Source: Sipunculus nudus (Eukaryota; Annelida; Sipuncula; Golfingiida; Sipunculidae). Taken from it: a DNA stretch of 64,000 nt. The notes beneath the pieces are model-generated. The model was not told the DNA's origin. It ran no database searches and saw only the letters and a program-made list of their open reading frames with translations. Positions 61,131 through 64,000 of this stretch are shown in pieces (within the stretch, counting starts at the first letter, position 1; every line of letters begins with the position of its first letter). Location of the stretch: NCBI GenBank assembly GCA_026874595.1, contig CM049311.1, positions 70,478,453 to 70,542,452 of the forward strand, read 5' to 3'. Both the position numbers and the translations under genes were made by a program.

Positions 61131-62980
61131 GTCCCACCCGTAACATTTCCACAGTTAAACCCATAAGTTTTATGACCATGCAGACCTTAATAATCAGCTG
61201 CATACATGCTGCTGAATGAATTTAAAAAGTGTAGTAGGGTTGACAGTTTACATGAAGAGGTAACTTGGTTACAGAAATCCAAAACTTGGATTTTGGTACC
61301 TATTATGATGTCTTGGTCAAAATAAAATATTTTTTTTGTCCCACCCGTAACAGGTAGTGCTGCAGTTGTCATGATTATTAACCAACAACTGCATTTTGTG
61401 TTACACTGACCAGAATATAAGTGAGATTAATATTTCATATGCGTCTGGGGTACATGTAACTCTAACAAATCAGAATCAAGTGTTTCAACCAAAAAGGTTG
61501 GTATCATTAATCATAACTGTCCCACCCGCAACAGTGGAATAGCAGTGTGAAATTAGAGACAAGATAAACCTTAAACCTTTATACAGAAAAGCACAAACCT
61601 GAACTGTTTTGTCATGCCTAATTTGTATGCCTGTCCTCTGAATTTATTATACAGCATATCAAAGATACATCATTTTGTCCCATCCGTAACGTGTCCCACC
61701 CGTAACATTGTCCCACCTGTAACAAGGCAAAGAATATTGCTTGCTGCAGATTAAATAAGATTGAACAACTCCTTTCATGTTAACTTTGATGGTTTCTTCT
61801 TCAACTCATTTTAAAGGTAATACTATACTTTTAACATATGTTTTAATATACTTTTTAGGCCTTCTTTGGTTAATAATTAGAATTTTCAGTAAGGCAATTT
61901 ATCATATTGTTATTTATTTATATTTAATGCCGACAAATTTTCTTTCCCTGGATCAATCTGGATTTAATTTTATTTATTATGTTTTCAACATTATATATTA
62001 TTTAAATCATTTAAAATATAAGCAAATAATAAAGGGAAACTGCATATAATGACAGATGTTTTAGTAAATTAGTTGATAAAGACATATATATAGTGAAAGG
62101 TGACATTAAAGGCAGATCTGGTAAATAATGGTAACAATAATGGTATGGATTCCAAAAAGAAACTTGCAAAATGGAAAGGTTGGGAAAACATGAGTACATT
62201 TATTTTACATTTACTGTACTTTTACAGTGCTTCATGGACTGTACTAATAAGCATATCTTAAGCAATTATTTCAAAGAGTAGCCATGCAGGGTTATTTTTT
62301 TTTAAATTAACTGGTGCAACTTTTCATCAGAATTATCAGAATGACTGTGCAGATTATTTTATAGCATTTTCTCACCATAAAATTCATCAATAAATAGGAA
62401 TATTAAAACATAACTGTTGTAAAAGTAAATAGCATTACCAGCCTTTGTCCCACCCGTAATGGTCCTCCAAAGACATTCTTTTGGCAAATTTGACAAATTA
62501 CCCATTTTAAATTCTATAAAGAAATATACTGTGCCTTGATTTTCAATAGTCCATGGCATATTTAAGGTTTGTGACTTATTTTATTGTCTTATTTGTGTAT
62601 AAATTTCATGTTAATAATAATTAAAACTACATTTCTATCAAATATGTCCCACCTGTAACACTTTTTATCTAAAAATATTTTATAGTAAGACTATTGAGTT
62701 GAACTTATTCTACCTATCAGGTGTCTCATTGCCTCAGGTACATGCAAGTTGAAAGAAGGTTCCCATCAAGTAAAACCTGGGACCAGCAAGGTGGAACACT
62801 GTGTGTGTTACGGGTGGGACAGATTATGATGACTTTGTAATATTGATTTATCATTATCTAACCATGGAGGAACGTGGGAGCTGGGAGATTTCTGAGATAA
62901 GTATACCAGATTATGTACATGTATAAAAGATAAATAATTAAGATTTCTATTACAATAAATGTTGGTGTTATGGGTGGGAC
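61131..62980. repeat. Cluster of ten 15-bp GTCCCACCCGTAACA motifs
   Basis: The motif or a one-to-two-base variant occurs on the plus strand at 61131, 61338, 61519, 61677, 61693, 61710, 62447 and 62646, and on the minus strand at 62806-62820 and 62966-62980. Three copies are packed head to tail at 61677-61724. Several other spacings are near 160 bp (61519 to 61677, 62646 to 62806, 62806 to 62966). The flanks are not similar to each other and I noticed no copy elsewhere in the window. The arrangement suggests protein-binding sites, either of a transposase in a subterminal array or of a zinc-finger regulator recognising CCCACCC. It is not a standard tandem repeat. Confidence 0.85.
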
Positions 62981-64000
62981 ATAAATGTACAGAAATATTG
63001 CAACTGGCCCGTATTAGTTTTTTTTGGCCAAAGTCAGTCAGGGCATCTTCTGATTGACATGTGTTGTGCCTCTGCAATGCACACAGCCCCACGTGCTGTG
63101 TTTAAATTGACACCTGTGATCGCGCCCACCTTACTATTTTTATCACTTGTTTACAGGAGTAAGCAAACAGTTTCAAGGCAATATATTTGCATGTACAGAT
63201 TTATTTTAAAGGGCAGCAGCTATTTTCTATGTTAATTCAATATGCTTTATAGGTGATTGGTCCCCTTTTAAACTTATTTTACAAGAGAAATAGTTGTTTT
63301 ATATGATCTACAAAACTGTTCACCTGTATTTCAACACTCTCCAGTTTACTCTAAATTTGAAGATTTGTCATTAAGCTGAACCCTGAAACTTTCAAATGAC
63401 TGGATGCATGTTAATGCAATACCAAGTACAATATGGCTTATGATGAATATAAATTTGAGGAACAAAAACTTTCTGAATTCTAATTTGCCTCTGATATATC
63501 ATATAAGGGCCTGGTGTAATTGTTCTGTTACCCTCAAGAGCAGGTATAACACACACTGCCATTCTGAAAATTAAGGTAAAAAAATATACAAAATGAAATA
63601 TAAATTTCACACTGATGTTAACATGTACAATTTTTTTAAAGGTAATCTGCAGTGTCATGAGGAGTGAAATCTTCTAAATTTTAAAAACAAAATCTATGAC
63701 AGATTGGCAAAAAGGTCAACACAGAAAATTCATCTTGTTTGTGTGTCTACTTACTTTCAGTTTCAGTAACCATGTTCCTTATTTGCACTCTGTATTTCTT
63801 TGCCATTTAAATACAACACAACTTGTATGCACCCATGCGCAGAAGCAGACCATATACAGCTAATGAGCTTAACCACACACTCTTTGAAACTGATGTAAAC
63901 TAAACCTTTCCCAAAGAATCTTCTTTGGTTCTCTGGTGTCATGTTTCCAAGGTTGGCTTTGAAAAAGGGCTTCTCAGCCTGGAGGGAAACATGACAAGAG
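62981..64000. other. Non-coding spacer
   Basis: No gene or repeat family is recognised up to the window edge. The stretch around 63050-63130 is richer in GC than its flanks. Confidence 0.5.

Noticed and set aside
60836-63140. Terminal inverted repeats bounding the 15-bp motif cluster
   Set aside because: Only a short match (TAAACACAG with a nearby CACGTG/CACATG) was found on the two sides, too little to call ends.

Overview
The window looks like non-coding nuclear DNA of a lophotrochozoan animal, most likely a mollusc and perhaps a bivalve. The grounds are the low GC content, the lack of long open frames, and several kinds of dispersed repeat carrying ACGG/GACGG-rich tracts and a GCTAAAAA right border. 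I associate these with molluscan 'pearl'-like and Helentron-associated elements from general knowledge; no database was searched, and I cannot name a species. The longest open frame is 151 codons and it lies inside a minisatellite. Frames of 100-130 codons are expected by chance at this composition and size. I find no complete protein-coding gene, no tRNA or rRNA gene and no CRISPR array. The window is therefore an intergenic region or very large introns.

Mobile DNA dominates the recognisable part. Family A elements (right ends at 1185, 15370, 16408 and 32013; a 3.2-kb full copy at 28806-32013; a 0.2-kb miniature at 58027-58238; a copy broken on its right at 43372) and family B elements (2381-4799, 23384-26324, 54655-57665) have unrelated interiors but the same end design. 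Each has a left border AAACAAGG, a short palindrome, an 11-bp subterminal inverted repeat, a body with internal tandem repeats, the 11-bp repeat again in inverted orientation, then TAAAAA. One family A copy (13306-15370) is nested inside another (12168-16408). A deleted pogo/Tigger-type element with TA target duplications and a frameshifted helix-turn-helix fragment lies at 8407-9630. A second TIR-bounded element lies at 33429-35227, a foldback element at 17181-17365, and tRNA-derived SINE-like repeats at 7130-7610 and 48938-49181.

Tandem arrays are the other main component: a 31-bp unit at 26771-27111 with phased CCAAT motifs, a 54-bp unit at 40803-41460, a 37-bp unit at 45109-45792, a 39-bp unit with a 403-bp higher-order period at 51330-53075, and a 278-bp unit inside the family B copy at 54.9-56.6 kb. 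The remaining stretches look unique and featureless.

The least explained signal is at 61131-62980. There a 15-bp motif (GTCCCACCCGTAACA and close variants) occurs ten times, eight on the plus strand and then two on the minus strand, in otherwise AT-rich sequence. It may be the subterminal binding-site array of an unknown transposon or a cluster of regulatory protein sites. The best candidate for a host exon is a short terminal-exon-like segment at 37104-37249, and it is weak.
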